Shown here: positions 15,790 through 22,514 of the stretch, piece by piece
Numbering within the stretch: the stretch's first letter is position 1
Layout of the letters: every line of letters begins with the position of its first letter
The notes under the pieces: generated by a model
The model's input: the letters and a program-made list of their open reading frames with translations, nothing else
Databases searched by the model: none
What the model was told of the DNA's origin: nothing
Assembly: GCA_964541725.1 (NCBI GenBank)
Contig: CAZIQG010000011.1
Location: 1 to 22,514, forward strand
From: JAGOUY01 sp964541725
Lineage (GTDB): Bacteria > Patescibacteriota > Patescibacteriia > 2-12-FULL-60-25
Direction: 5' to 3'
DNA: 22,514 nt
Translations under genes and position numbers: made by a program

Positions 15790-17640
15790 ATGTGCGGGTT
15801 TAATGGTTTTACCTTTCGTGATCCGGCCGCCTTGCGCCGCATGCACGCTCTCACCCATCATCGCGGACCAGATGATGAGGGGTTTTTTGAGGACGATGAT
15901 CTGTCTTTGGCGCACAATCGTTTATCTATTATTGATTTGTCTCCAGCCGGGCGTCAGCCGATGTCAACGCCCGATGGTCGTTTTACACTCGTGTTTAATG
16001 GAGAGATCTATAATTATCGAGAGTTGCGTCAAGAATTAGAGGTGAAGGGAGAGGTGTTTACCACCCAAACAGATACGGAAGTCTTGCTGCGGATATTGGC
16101 GCGTGAAGGAAAGATCGGATTGAAAAAGCTCAATGGTATCTTTGCCTGTGCCTTTTGGGATGCGCAAGAAAAATATTTGCTGCTGATTCGCGATCCCATG
16201 GGCGTAAAGCCACTATATTATCGGGAAGAGGATGGAAAATTGTGGTTCTCGTCAGAGCTTAAGGCTCTGGTGCATGTTGGTCGTGGCAGGCCGGACATGG
16301 ACGAGGTCGCCTTAGGCCTATATTTACGCCTCTTATATGTACCTGCTCCGCGCACCATGCTGACAGGGATTTACAAATTATCTGCGGGACATGTACTCGA
16401 ATGGCAAGATGGCCGTCTCACGGTTGAGGCCTGGGCCGAGCGTAAGGAAGGGAGCGCGCCCACAAGCTATAGGGAAGCGCGGGATCATGTGCGTGAACTG
16501 ACGCAGGCTGCCGTGACTCGTCAGCTCGTGTCCGATCGGCCGGTAGGCGTATTTCTGTCTGGCGGGCTTGATTCATCTATCCTGCTCGCGGCCATGCGCC
16601 AGACCGTTCCCGGACCGATTGAGACGTATACCGTAAGCTATACCTCACCCGTAGACGCACAAAAATATAACGCCGATGCGGAATTGGCGCGCATAACCGC
16701 GGATTATTTTCACACCTCCCATCATGAAGTCTTGCTAACGCCTGCGGACGTAGAGGCGTGTTTTGATGATGTTGTCTGGCACATGGATGAACCTATTGCG
16801 AACCATGTGCAACCCGCGACCTATCTCCTTGCCCAAGCGGCACAACAAAAAATCACAGTCGCCTTAGGAGGAGATGGGGGAGACGAGTTGTTTGGTGGCT
16901 ATGCGCGCTACTGGTATCAAGCCAGAATCGAGAAGTTGCGTCGTCTAGGGGTAGGGTTGCCCGCTCGCCTCGTGGCAACCCTTGTTCCGCGGACTAAATT
17001 AGGATATTATGCTTCCCTTGTTACCCAGCCTCTTGGAACCGACCGTCATCTGGCCTTTTTGCTGCAAAAAGAACAGACGGTAGCTCGTGTCTTGCGTGTG
17101 CCCTATACTCCTGTAAGCTCCGCTCTGAAGGAGATATTCGATCCGCTCTTTGCTCGTCCATGGGGTGATCCGGTCAATCAATCCATGGCGGCGGATCTCC
17201 CTACATGGCTCGCAGAAGAGTCGCTGATGCGCACCGACAAGATGACGATGGCGCATGGGCTGGAAGAGCGTGTTCCTTTTTTGGATCTCGAGCTTGTTGC
17301 CTTTGCGGCCTCCATTCCCTCTGCTTGGAAAGTGGATACGCGTGAACAGGGCAAGCGGATCTTTGTAGATGCTTGGCGCAACCAATTACCAGCGCACGTT
17401 GTGACGCAAGAGAAGCGTGCCTTTATGTCTCCTGCTGCCAAATGGATTCGTGAGCCACTCTACGAGTTTATGCGTGAACGGCTCGCGCCTCAACCATCTT
17501 CGGCGTTGGATATGTTGGTGGATTTCTCGGTAGCCCAAACGCTCTTGGCTGAACATGTGGAGAAAAAGCAGTATCACTTACATTTGCTCTGGGCGCTGAT
17601 GACCTTGCGCGTCTGGCATGAACAATATCTTAGCTCTTAA
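15790..17640 (+). CDS. asnB: Asparagine synthetase (glutamine-hydrolysing)-like amidotransferase
   Basis: Complete 616-residue AsnB-type enzyme. The protein starts Met-Cys-Gly, giving the N-terminal nucleophile Cys2 after Met removal. Glutaminase motifs HHRGPDDEG, RLSIIDLS and NGEIYNY follow. The PP-loop ATP site is SGGLDSS at 257-263, then GGDGGDELFGGYARY and TDKMTMAHGLEERVPFLD. It hydrolyses glutamine and transfers the ammonia to a carboxylate activated as an acyl-adenylate. It is longer than E. coli AsnB (554), as in the polysaccharide-cluster group, where the acceptor may be a uronic acid or other glycan precursor (inference). AGGAA six bases before the ATG is a weak ribosome-binding site. 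It starts one base after the GT4 stop. Confidence 0.95.
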   Translation: MCGFNGFTFRDPAALRRMHALTHHRGPDDEGFFEDDDLSLAHNRLSIIDLSPAGRQPMSTPDGRFTLVFNGEIYNYRELRQELEVKGEVFTTQTDTEVLLRILAREGKIGLKKLNGIFACAFWDAQEKYLLLIRDPMGVKPLYYREEDGKLWFSSELKALVHVGRGRPDMDEVALGLYLRLLYVPAPRTMLTGIYKLSAGHVLEWQDGRLTVEAWAERKEGSAPTSYREARDHVRELTQAAVTRQLVSDRPVGVFLSGGLDSSILLAAMRQTVPGPIETYTVSYTSPVDAQKYNADAELARITADYFHTSHHEVLLTPADVEACFDDVVWHMDEPIANHVQPATYLLAQAAQQKITVALGGDGGDELFGGYARYWYQARIEKLRRLGVGLPARLVATLVPRTKLGYYASLVTQPLGTDRHLAFLLQKEQTVARVLRVPYTPVSSALKEIFDPLFARPWGDPVNQSMAADLPTWLAEESLMRTDKMTMAHGLEERVPFLDLELVAFAASIPSAWKVDTREQGKRIFVDAWRNQLPAHVVTQEKRAFMSPAAKWIREPLYEFMRERLAPQPSSALDMLVDFSVAQTLLAEHVEKKQYHLHLLWALMTLRVWHEQYLSS

Positions 17641-17649
17641 CCTCTTAAT

Positions 17650-18675
17650 ATGTATCTTGTAACGGGCGGGTCAGGATTTTTTGGACAACACCTTATCCAG
17701 GTCTTGCGTAGCCACGGCTGCGCCGTGAAAAGTCTAGATATCTTGCCTCCCAGCGAGCGTTGTGACGGTGTGGAATACGTCACGGTCGATGTACGTTCCG
17801 AACAGGCACTCCGCGCCCACTTTCAAGCAGGAGATATTGTGATCCATAATGCGGCGCTCGTGCCATTAGCCCATGATCCCAAAGGGTTTTGGGAGGTGAA
17901 TGTGGAAGGAACGCGCAATGTTCTTAAGGTGGCCTTGGAAAAGGGAATAAAAAAAGTCGTCTTCATATCCTCTTCCTCTGTGTACGGAATTCCTGCTACG
18001 GGCGAAGGGATTACGGAAGAGACGCCACAGGCGCCCTTTGAGTCCTATGGTCAGTCCAAAGCTGAAGCAGAGCATATCTGCCAAGCTTACAAGGATCGTT
18101 TGGATATTAGTATCGTGCGTCCCAGAACCATCGTAGGCCCAGGTCGCATGGGGCTCTTATCTTTGTTGTTCGAATGGGTAAAAGCAGGCACGCCGATTGC
18201 GATTTTAGGCAACGGAAAAAATCGCTATCAGCTTATTGCTGGAAAAGAGTTAGCGGAAGTCGTCTGGCTTATTTCAAGTAGGCCGTGCAAGGGAGAAGAT
18301 TTTAATGCCGGTACATCCCAATTTGGGACGCTCGAATCAGATTTACAAACCTTCTTGCAACGCGTGCAGAGTTCTTCAAAAATCCTGAAGATTCCTGGCT
18401 GGTTTGCGCGTGTAAGTTTGCCGCTTCTGCGTGTCTTGCGTCTCGTCCCCTTTGCGAGTTACCAATACCATGTCGCGGATAAAGATATCTGGTTCCGGAC
18501 AGACAAGCTTAAGCAATGGCTCGACTTCGTGCCGACAGAGAGTAATGCGGATGTATTAGTTGAGACGTACGAATGGTATATAAAACAATCCTTCAGCCAA
18601 GAAGGTTCGATCCATCATCGGCCGTTACGCAAAGGATTGTTAGGGATGTGGAAATACGTTTCTCGCTGGATGTGA
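17650..18675 (+). CDS. NAD-dependent epimerase/dehydratase (extended SDR)
   Basis: Extended SDR of 341 residues. The Rossmann motif is GGSGFFG (6-12), NAA is in IVIHNAALVP, the Ser-rich SSSSVYG segment precedes the catalytic Y133-G-Q-S-K137, and RPRTIVGPGRMG follows. The pattern is that of the 3-beta-HSD/nucleotide-sugar epimerase group; the C-terminal region lacks features I could tie to a given sugar. It has a family-like LxV-ALEKGIKKVVF helix. It may act on a nucleotide sugar or on a lipid-linked intermediate. It is the last gene of the plus-strand run; its stop is 17 bases from the stop of the convergent minus-strand gene. Confidence 0.87.
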   Translation: MYLVTGGSGFFGQHLIQVLRSHGCAVKSLDILPPSERCDGVEYVTVDVRSEQALRAHFQAGDIVIHNAALVPLAHDPKGFWEVNVEGTRNVLKVALEKGIKKVVFISSSSVYGIPATGEGITEETPQAPFESYGQSKAEAEHICQAYKDRLDISIVRPRTIVGPGRMGLLSLLFEWVKAGTPIAILGNGKNRYQLIAGKELAEVVWLISSRPCKGEDFNAGTSQFGTLESDLQTFLQRVQSSSKILKIPGWFARVSLPLLRVLRLVPFASYQYHVADKDIWFRTDKLKQWLDFVPTESNADVLVETYEWYIKQSFSQEGSIHHRPLRKGLLGMWKYVSRWM

Positions 18676-18692
18676 ATTGAGCCGCGTGATCA

Positions 18693-20630
18693 CTACCGAG
18701 GAGAGAGAAGAGTGGCATCTTTGTTTCCCCAGATGCTGATCTCCTTTGTAGTAAACAAAGGAATGTAGCTGTTTGGCAATGTCCAGAACGGTTGTTGGGA
18801 GGTAGGGAATAAGACGACAGGGCAAACTCGAGAAAACGCCTCCGGTTCAAGGGTGTGTCGAGCCGCACGCTCTAGTAAGCGGGCTTTGTGCTTCAGGAGC
18901 GTTTGTTGATCGCAGCCAGTGATATCGTTAACGCGTTCCTCAGAGAAGCCTGCTCGCGCCAAAAGACGCATTGCCCAAGGATATTGTTCGCAGGGGATAA
19001 AACGATCTACCGAAGCATAATATGTAAAATCTTCAAGCGTGCCCGCGCCTTGTGCATCGTACGCTCCCAGGATCTGTTCCAATCGTTGCAGAGCGTCTTC
19101 GTCTGTCTGGGTGGTATAACGCATGCCATGCATAGGATGGATGCGTCTCGCCGCATACGCAGAGAAGTAATTCCCTTCCTTTAAGCTTGAACACATGTCC
19201 GTGTGTGGAGGGATGTGTGTCCGAATCCAGGCAACGGTTGCGATATGATCTGGAGAAGGGATAGTCGATGATTGACGAATGATCACCCACCAACCAAATA
19301 GCCCGGGGATCGCTGACAGGCAGACGAGAACAGCGAGTACATTCCTTAATGAATAGCCGCGTATCTTGTCTGTGCCGTAGGAGAGTGTGAGCCATCCACC
19401 AACAGTGGTAGCTAGCCAGAGAGAAATGTGGAGCGCATTCAAATGGTCACCGTGGTTTAGTAACCAGGTGATCCAAAAATAGATCGTAGCCATCGCAGCG
19501 ACGAGCGTTACGCCTTGAAGCAGGTGTCGAAGTCGGGATTTATCTCTTAAAGAAAAAGAAGGGGGTGTCGTCGCGGGTATTGCTTCTGGATGAGAAAAGG
19601 ACAGCGAAAAAACAGCGGCAACCGTTATCCATGACAAAAGCAGAACGGGGGTTCGAAAGTGGTCATTCTGAAAGGTGATGCCGGTAAACGGAGAAAAGAA
19701 CCAGGAAAACGAAAGGACGACCCACCCCACGAGTAAGAACCGTATCTCCAAAAGCGCTTTCGCGATATGGGTACGACGACCCCAAACAGATAAGAAAAAA
19801 ATCCAAAAAAAAGCCACAAAAATTGGGTTTGCGATGAACGGAAGATGGGTATAGCCGAGCCCGGATCGCTCTAGACGTTGGAAGATGCCAAGCAATGGTT
19901 GGGTGCTGGAGAAGGAGGCGATAGCGACTGAGCCCACGCAGGCTAAGGCGATCAAAATAATAAAATAATAGTGCCACTTGGAACAGGATCTGACAGCCCA
20001 TTGCGCCCACAATAAGGCCACCCAAAGGAAGGTAAAGATAAAAAACCATGGGTAGATCATGGTCAAAAGTAAGGCGGCTACCGTCCATCCAAAGGATGCG
20101 AGTAGCTGGCGCTCCTCTAGATGTTGAAAGACGCGATAAACGGCCACCATGCCCAAGCAGCAAAAAGGGATATACCATGAATAGATCCCAGGCCTTAGGC
20201 TCAGAGGAAGGAACGCCCCCAGCCACAGTCCGATAAATAGTAGTTGGGATGGTCGCTTGGGAAGTTGGCTTATTTGACGAAAGCACCAAGGCCCAATCGC
20301 AAAAAAGAGGAGAAGACTAAGCCAGCGACTGACGAGCCACAGCTCTGATACAGAAGCGCCAGGAAATAAACCCCCTAATCCTTGGATAATCCATCCAAAC
20401 CAAGAAATATTTTTACCGTAGGTAAAATCCTCAAGCGCTCCTCCCAGCATTTGAAAATAGAGCTCTGTATCAAAGACCACGACTTTTGTCAGGGCAACAC
20501 GCCAGGGGGATGGTTGGTGAGCAAGGATATTTTCTACGATAGAAGGTCCCCAAACCAACGCAGCGAGCAGCAGAGCAAGGAAAAGCCATCTTATGATGAG
20601 GGAGAGGCGAGGGGAAAGGGAGAGGGTCAT
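18693..20630 (-). CDS. Polytopic membrane protein, GT-C-like, with C-terminal four-cysteine domain
   Basis: A 645-residue protein I do not recognise as a named family. Residues ~1-455 hold about a dozen hydrophobic helices, beginning with one at 10-30. FDTELY (D54, E56) lies in the first loop, RPGIYSWY at 146-153, and QNDHF at 321-325. The acidic first loop and layout recall GT-C glycosyltransferases, but this is inference. Residues ~460-645 form a soluble domain, probably extracytoplasmic, with exactly four cysteines (C480, C547, C573, C603). The start at 20630 overlaps the stop of the upstream paralogue as ATGA; the frame is open 37 codons further (to 20741) but those residues are polar and would overlap the paralogue's coding region. 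The two proteins share all the motifs listed and the four cysteines. Confidence 0.8.
   Translation of the reverse strand: MTLSLSPRLSLIIRWLFLALLLAALVWGPSIVENILAHQPSPWRVALTKVVVFDTELYFQMLGGALEDFTYGKNISWFGWIIQGLGGLFPGASVSELWLVSRWLSLLLFFAIGPWCFRQISQLPKRPSQLLFIGLWLGAFLPLSLRPGIYSWYIPFCCLGMVAVYRVFQHLEERQLLASFGWTVAALLLTMIYPWFFIFTFLWVALLWAQWAVRSCSKWHYYFIILIALACVGSVAIASFSSTQPLLGIFQRLERSGLGYTHLPFIANPIFVAFFWIFFLSVWGRRTHIAKALLEIRFLLVGWVVLSFSWFFSPFTGITFQNDHFRTPVLLLSWITVAAVFSLSFSHPEAIPATTPPSFSLRDKSRLRHLLQGVTLVAAMATIYFWITWLLNHGDHLNALHISLWLATTVGGWLTLSYGTDKIRGYSLRNVLAVLVCLSAIPGLFGWWVIIRQSSTIPSPDHIATVAWIRTHIPPHTDMCSSLKEGNYFSAYAARRIHPMHGMRYTTQTDEDALQRLEQILGAYDAQGAGTLEDFTYYASVDRFIPCEQYPWAMRLLARAGFSEERVNDITGCDQQTLLKHKARLLERAARHTLEPEAFSRVCPVVLFPTSQQPFWTLPNSYIPLFTTKEISIWGNKDATLLSPR
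18742..18762. repeat. 8-bp perfect inverted repeat near the convergent 3' ends
   Basis: TCCTTTGT (18742-18749) and ACAAAGGA (18755-18762) pair around a five-base loop, 67 bases past the plus-strand stop and inside the 3' end of the minus-strand gene. Neither strand has a T run after it, so it does not qualify as an intrinsic terminator. A second, six-base repeat (GCATCT/AGATGC, 18715-18736) lies beside it. Confidence 0.4.
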
Positions 20631-22514
20631 GGGAGGGTTGGTCGCCACACGGAGACCTGATCGTGAATGAGCGTAGGTCTGTAATCGGAGGGGAATTGCC
20701 ACAACGACTCCTCGCCCTTCTCTACGAGTACAGCGGGACATAGCCGTCGAAACGCCGTTTCATTCAAGGTGTGTGCGTCGATCGCGCGACCAATAGCCTG
20801 AGACAGCTGCTTATTATACGCATCCGGGCAACCAATAAAGGCGTAAATTCGTTCGTCGTTCCATCCCAAGCGACGTAGAGCTTTTGCATACATCCCATGC
20901 TGAGCGCGTCCATAATCACACGTCGCCGTGCGATAATAGCCTAATAAGAAATCAAACCACTCTTCTTGGTGTGCCGCTCGCACATCGTATGCACCCGCGA
21001 TCGTTGCCAGTGTAGACAGGACTTGTGTATCTGACAGAGGATAATTAAAAATTGGCTCGGCAGGATAGACCACGTGTCCCGTATGCGCGGCATAAAAATC
21101 CGCTCGTTGCGGCGCCGCACACAAAACATCGCTTGGCTGCGTCTGATGCGTGATCCAATTGACCACGGGACGCGATGGCGCGGCCAGTGTGATGTAGGGT
21201 TGTATGCGCCAGAGGACGCCTTTCCAAGCCACGAAACTAAGCAAGATGGCTATCGTAAGTTGCGCAATAGGAATAATCGATATTTTTTTATTTCGAGCGA
21301 GCCACGGTTTCAGGGAAACAAGCCAAGCCGCTCCTGCGAGAGCGAGCCAATGAGAGAGGTGGATAAGATAGACGTCCAATTTGTGCAGGTGTAAGCGCAA
21401 TGGTTGTTGAAGGATATACAGGAAAACAGCAGTTGAGCTCAGGGCAATAATGGGTACGCTATAACGTAGGAGCATCCTTTGCCACTCAGTCCCTATCATC
21501 GGCTCCTCCTCGGGCTGCTTTTGCGTCCATGCCCACACATACGCTCCGCTGAGAGCGGCGAGTAAAACGACGGGCATAATAAAATGGTCGTTTTGGGCAT
21601 AGAAAGAGGTGATGGGAGTATTGAACCAGACGGCAAACATCGCGACCCATAGCGAGAAAAATAAAAACGGACGTATATCTGTTGTGGCAGAGGCGGGGGA
21701 ACGAGAGTGCCTCGCAAGCAGTGTCCCAAAAAGGCCTATCCATCCAACAATCGCAAATGGGGTATTCGCAAGCGTGGGCATCCGCGTCTCGAGAAACACG
21801 CCCAGGCGTTGGTAGAGCTCGATCATTGTTTGGAAGTCTGCTCGTGACACGATCCAGGCTGCGAAGGCGATGCTGGCAAGACATGCCACGCCTATACATC
21901 CAAAGAAGATGTTCCTACTCTGATGTCGCAAGATTGAGCGCGCCCAAAGAATCGTGAGCCACACACCTATGCTAATCAGAACCCACGCATAGAGCGAAGT
22001 CATACATAGGGCAAGGACAGAATAAAACACGGCACGCCACCACGAATCCTTTTTCTCAAGGAGCATTGCGGCACGCCACGCGGCCAACAATCCAAGAAAT
22101 AAAAACGGTAAATACCAAGAGTAGACACCCGGACGCATGCCAAGCACAAAGCCAAGAAACAACCATGTGCCTAGAGAACTCAAGCGCGCCTGGAGAACGG
22201 ATAAGCCAGACCACTCCCGGATCGTCCAGGCTCCGATCCAGATACTGGCAATAGCCATCACCCAACGTATAAGGAGAAAAAGTTCAGGTAAGGTCGCTCC
22301 GAGAGATGTGAGATATCTCCATAGCCACGGGAAAACCTCTTTAAACCACGGGAGGGGAGTGGTGACAGAGAGCCGGTGGGCTTCCGCCCCCACCCACTGC
22401 ATATATAAATAGGTATCAAATAACCCGTTCGGCATGATATCTACGCGCCACCATCCAAGCGGTGACCAGCTGCCTGTGGCCGCGTACCAATACCAATAAC
22501 TTCCCCACGTGAAC
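20627..22514 (-). CDS. Polytopic membrane protein, GT-C-like, with C-terminal four-cysteine domain; 5' truncated by window edge
   Basis: Paralogue of the adjacent downstream gene. The visible part is 628 residues. An internal ATG at 22435 is not the start: the frame is open from there to 22514 and encodes a segment (…SPLGWWRVDIM) that aligns with the first loop of the paralogue (…SPWRVALTK) just before the shared FDT motif, so the first helix and start lie outside the window. Visible features are FDTYLY, MRPGVYSWYLPF, QNDHFIMPV, about ten hydrophobic helices, and a C-terminal soluble domain with four cysteines in contexts LCAAPQ, ATCDYG, IGCPDA and RLCPAV, each matching a cysteine of the paralogue. 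Function unknown; GT-C glycosyltransferase or sugar-polymer membrane enzyme is a guess. ATGA overlap couples it to the downstream copy. Confidence 0.8.
   Translation of the reverse strand, partial: FTWGSYWYWYAATGSWSPLGWWRVDIMPNGLFDTYLYMQWVGAEAHRLSVTTPLPWFKEVFPWLWRYLTSLGATLPELFLLIRWVMAIASIWIGAWTIREWSGLSVLQARLSSLGTWLFLGFVLGMRPGVYSWYLPFLFLGLLAAWRAAMLLEKKDSWWRAVFYSVLALCMTSLYAWVLISIGVWLTILWARSILRHQSRNIFFGCIGVACLASIAFAAWIVSRADFQTMIELYQRLGVFLETRMPTLANTPFAIVGWIGLFGTLLARHSRSPASATTDIRPFLFFSLWVAMFAVWFNTPITSFYAQNDHFIMPVVLLAALSGAYVWAWTQKQPEEEPMIGTEWQRMLLRYSVPIIALSSTAVFLYILQQPLRLHLHKLDVYLIHLSHWLALAGAAWLVSLKPWLARNKKISIIPIAQLTIAILLSFVAWKGVLWRIQPYITLAAPSRPVVNWITHQTQPSDVLCAAPQRADFYAAHTGHVVYPAEPIFNYPLSDTQVLSTLATIAGAYDVRAAHQEEWFDFLLGYYRTATCDYGRAQHGMYAKALRRLGWNDERIYAFIGCPDAYNKQLSQAIGRAIDAHTLNETAFRRLCPAVLVEKGEESLWQFPSDYRPTLIHDQVSVWRPTLP

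Noticed and set aside
19663..20289. 208-codon minus-strand frame inside the 645-residue membrane protein gene
   Set aside because: Same strand but another frame of a gene whose translation aligns with its paralogue; the alternative frame has no family features.
20631..20741. N-terminal extension of 37 codons on the minus-strand membrane protein
   Set aside because: It is polar and basic, overlaps the upstream gene's coding region, and the ATGA overlap start at 20630 fits the operon style and paralogue alignment better.
22433..22435. ATG at 22435 as the start of the right-edge membrane protein
   Set aside because: The frame stays open to the window edge and the upstream residues align with the paralogue's first loop; starting here would leave out the first membrane helix.
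1..22514. Alternative genetic code (TGA as glycine) as in some CPR lineages
   Set aside because: TGA ends several genes at ATGA overlaps and at 18675, exactly where the family domains end, so the standard code holds.
1..22514. CRISPR array, tRNA/rRNA gene, insertion sequence or attachment site
   Set aside because: No regularly spaced repeats, transposase-like protein, terminal repeats or RNA-gene-like sequence was seen; nearly all bases are in coding genes.

Overview
The window is a dense surface-polysaccharide biosynthesis locus from a bacterium with roughly 50% G+C. It holds 14 plus-strand genes (1-18675) running into two minus-strand membrane-protein genes (18693-22514). TGA is used as an ordinary stop, so the standard code applies. 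Tight packing, frequent ATGA stop/start overlaps, scarce Shine-Dalgarno sequences, multi-domain fusions and glycosyltransferase subtypes resemble a Patescibacteria/CPR-type genome. That placement is inference: there is no rRNA or other taxonomic marker here.

Layout. 1-1820: asparagine-synthetase-like amidotransferase, cut by the left edge. 1884-9412: epimerase, GT4, SAM methyltransferase, a 1226-residue GT4-GT4-GT-C fusion and another GT4; the last five junctions/starts are coupled by 4-base ATGA overlaps. 9419-12910: a HAD-UbiA fusion, a DprE1-like FAD oxidase and a DprE2-like reductase, which together match the route from PRPP to polyprenyl-phosphoryl-arabinose known from mycobacteria. 12985-15788: a DPM1-like GT2, a non-hydrolysing UDP-GlcNAc 2-epimerase (WecB type) and an atypical GT4. 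15790-18675: a second, complete AsnB-like enzyme and an extended SDR. 18693-22514 (minus): two tandem paralogous polytopic proteins that look GT-C-like and end in a soluble domain with four conserved cysteines; the upstream one runs off the right edge.

How the genes fit together (inference). Nucleotide-sugar enzymes (epimerases/SDRs, WecB) and amidotransferases supply and modify activated sugars. Cytoplasmic GT4 enzymes extend a lipid-linked glycan. The DPA branch and the GT2 make polyprenyl-phosphate-linked sugars, the donor class used by GT-C membrane transferases. Three GT-C-like membrane modules are present: the C-terminus of the fusion and the two minus-strand proteins. No flippase, ABC exporter, Wzy or PAP2-type DPPR phosphatase is visible; the HAD domain could serve as the phosphatase. 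No RNA gene, CRISPR array, insertion sequence or gene-free stretch above 300 bases was seen.
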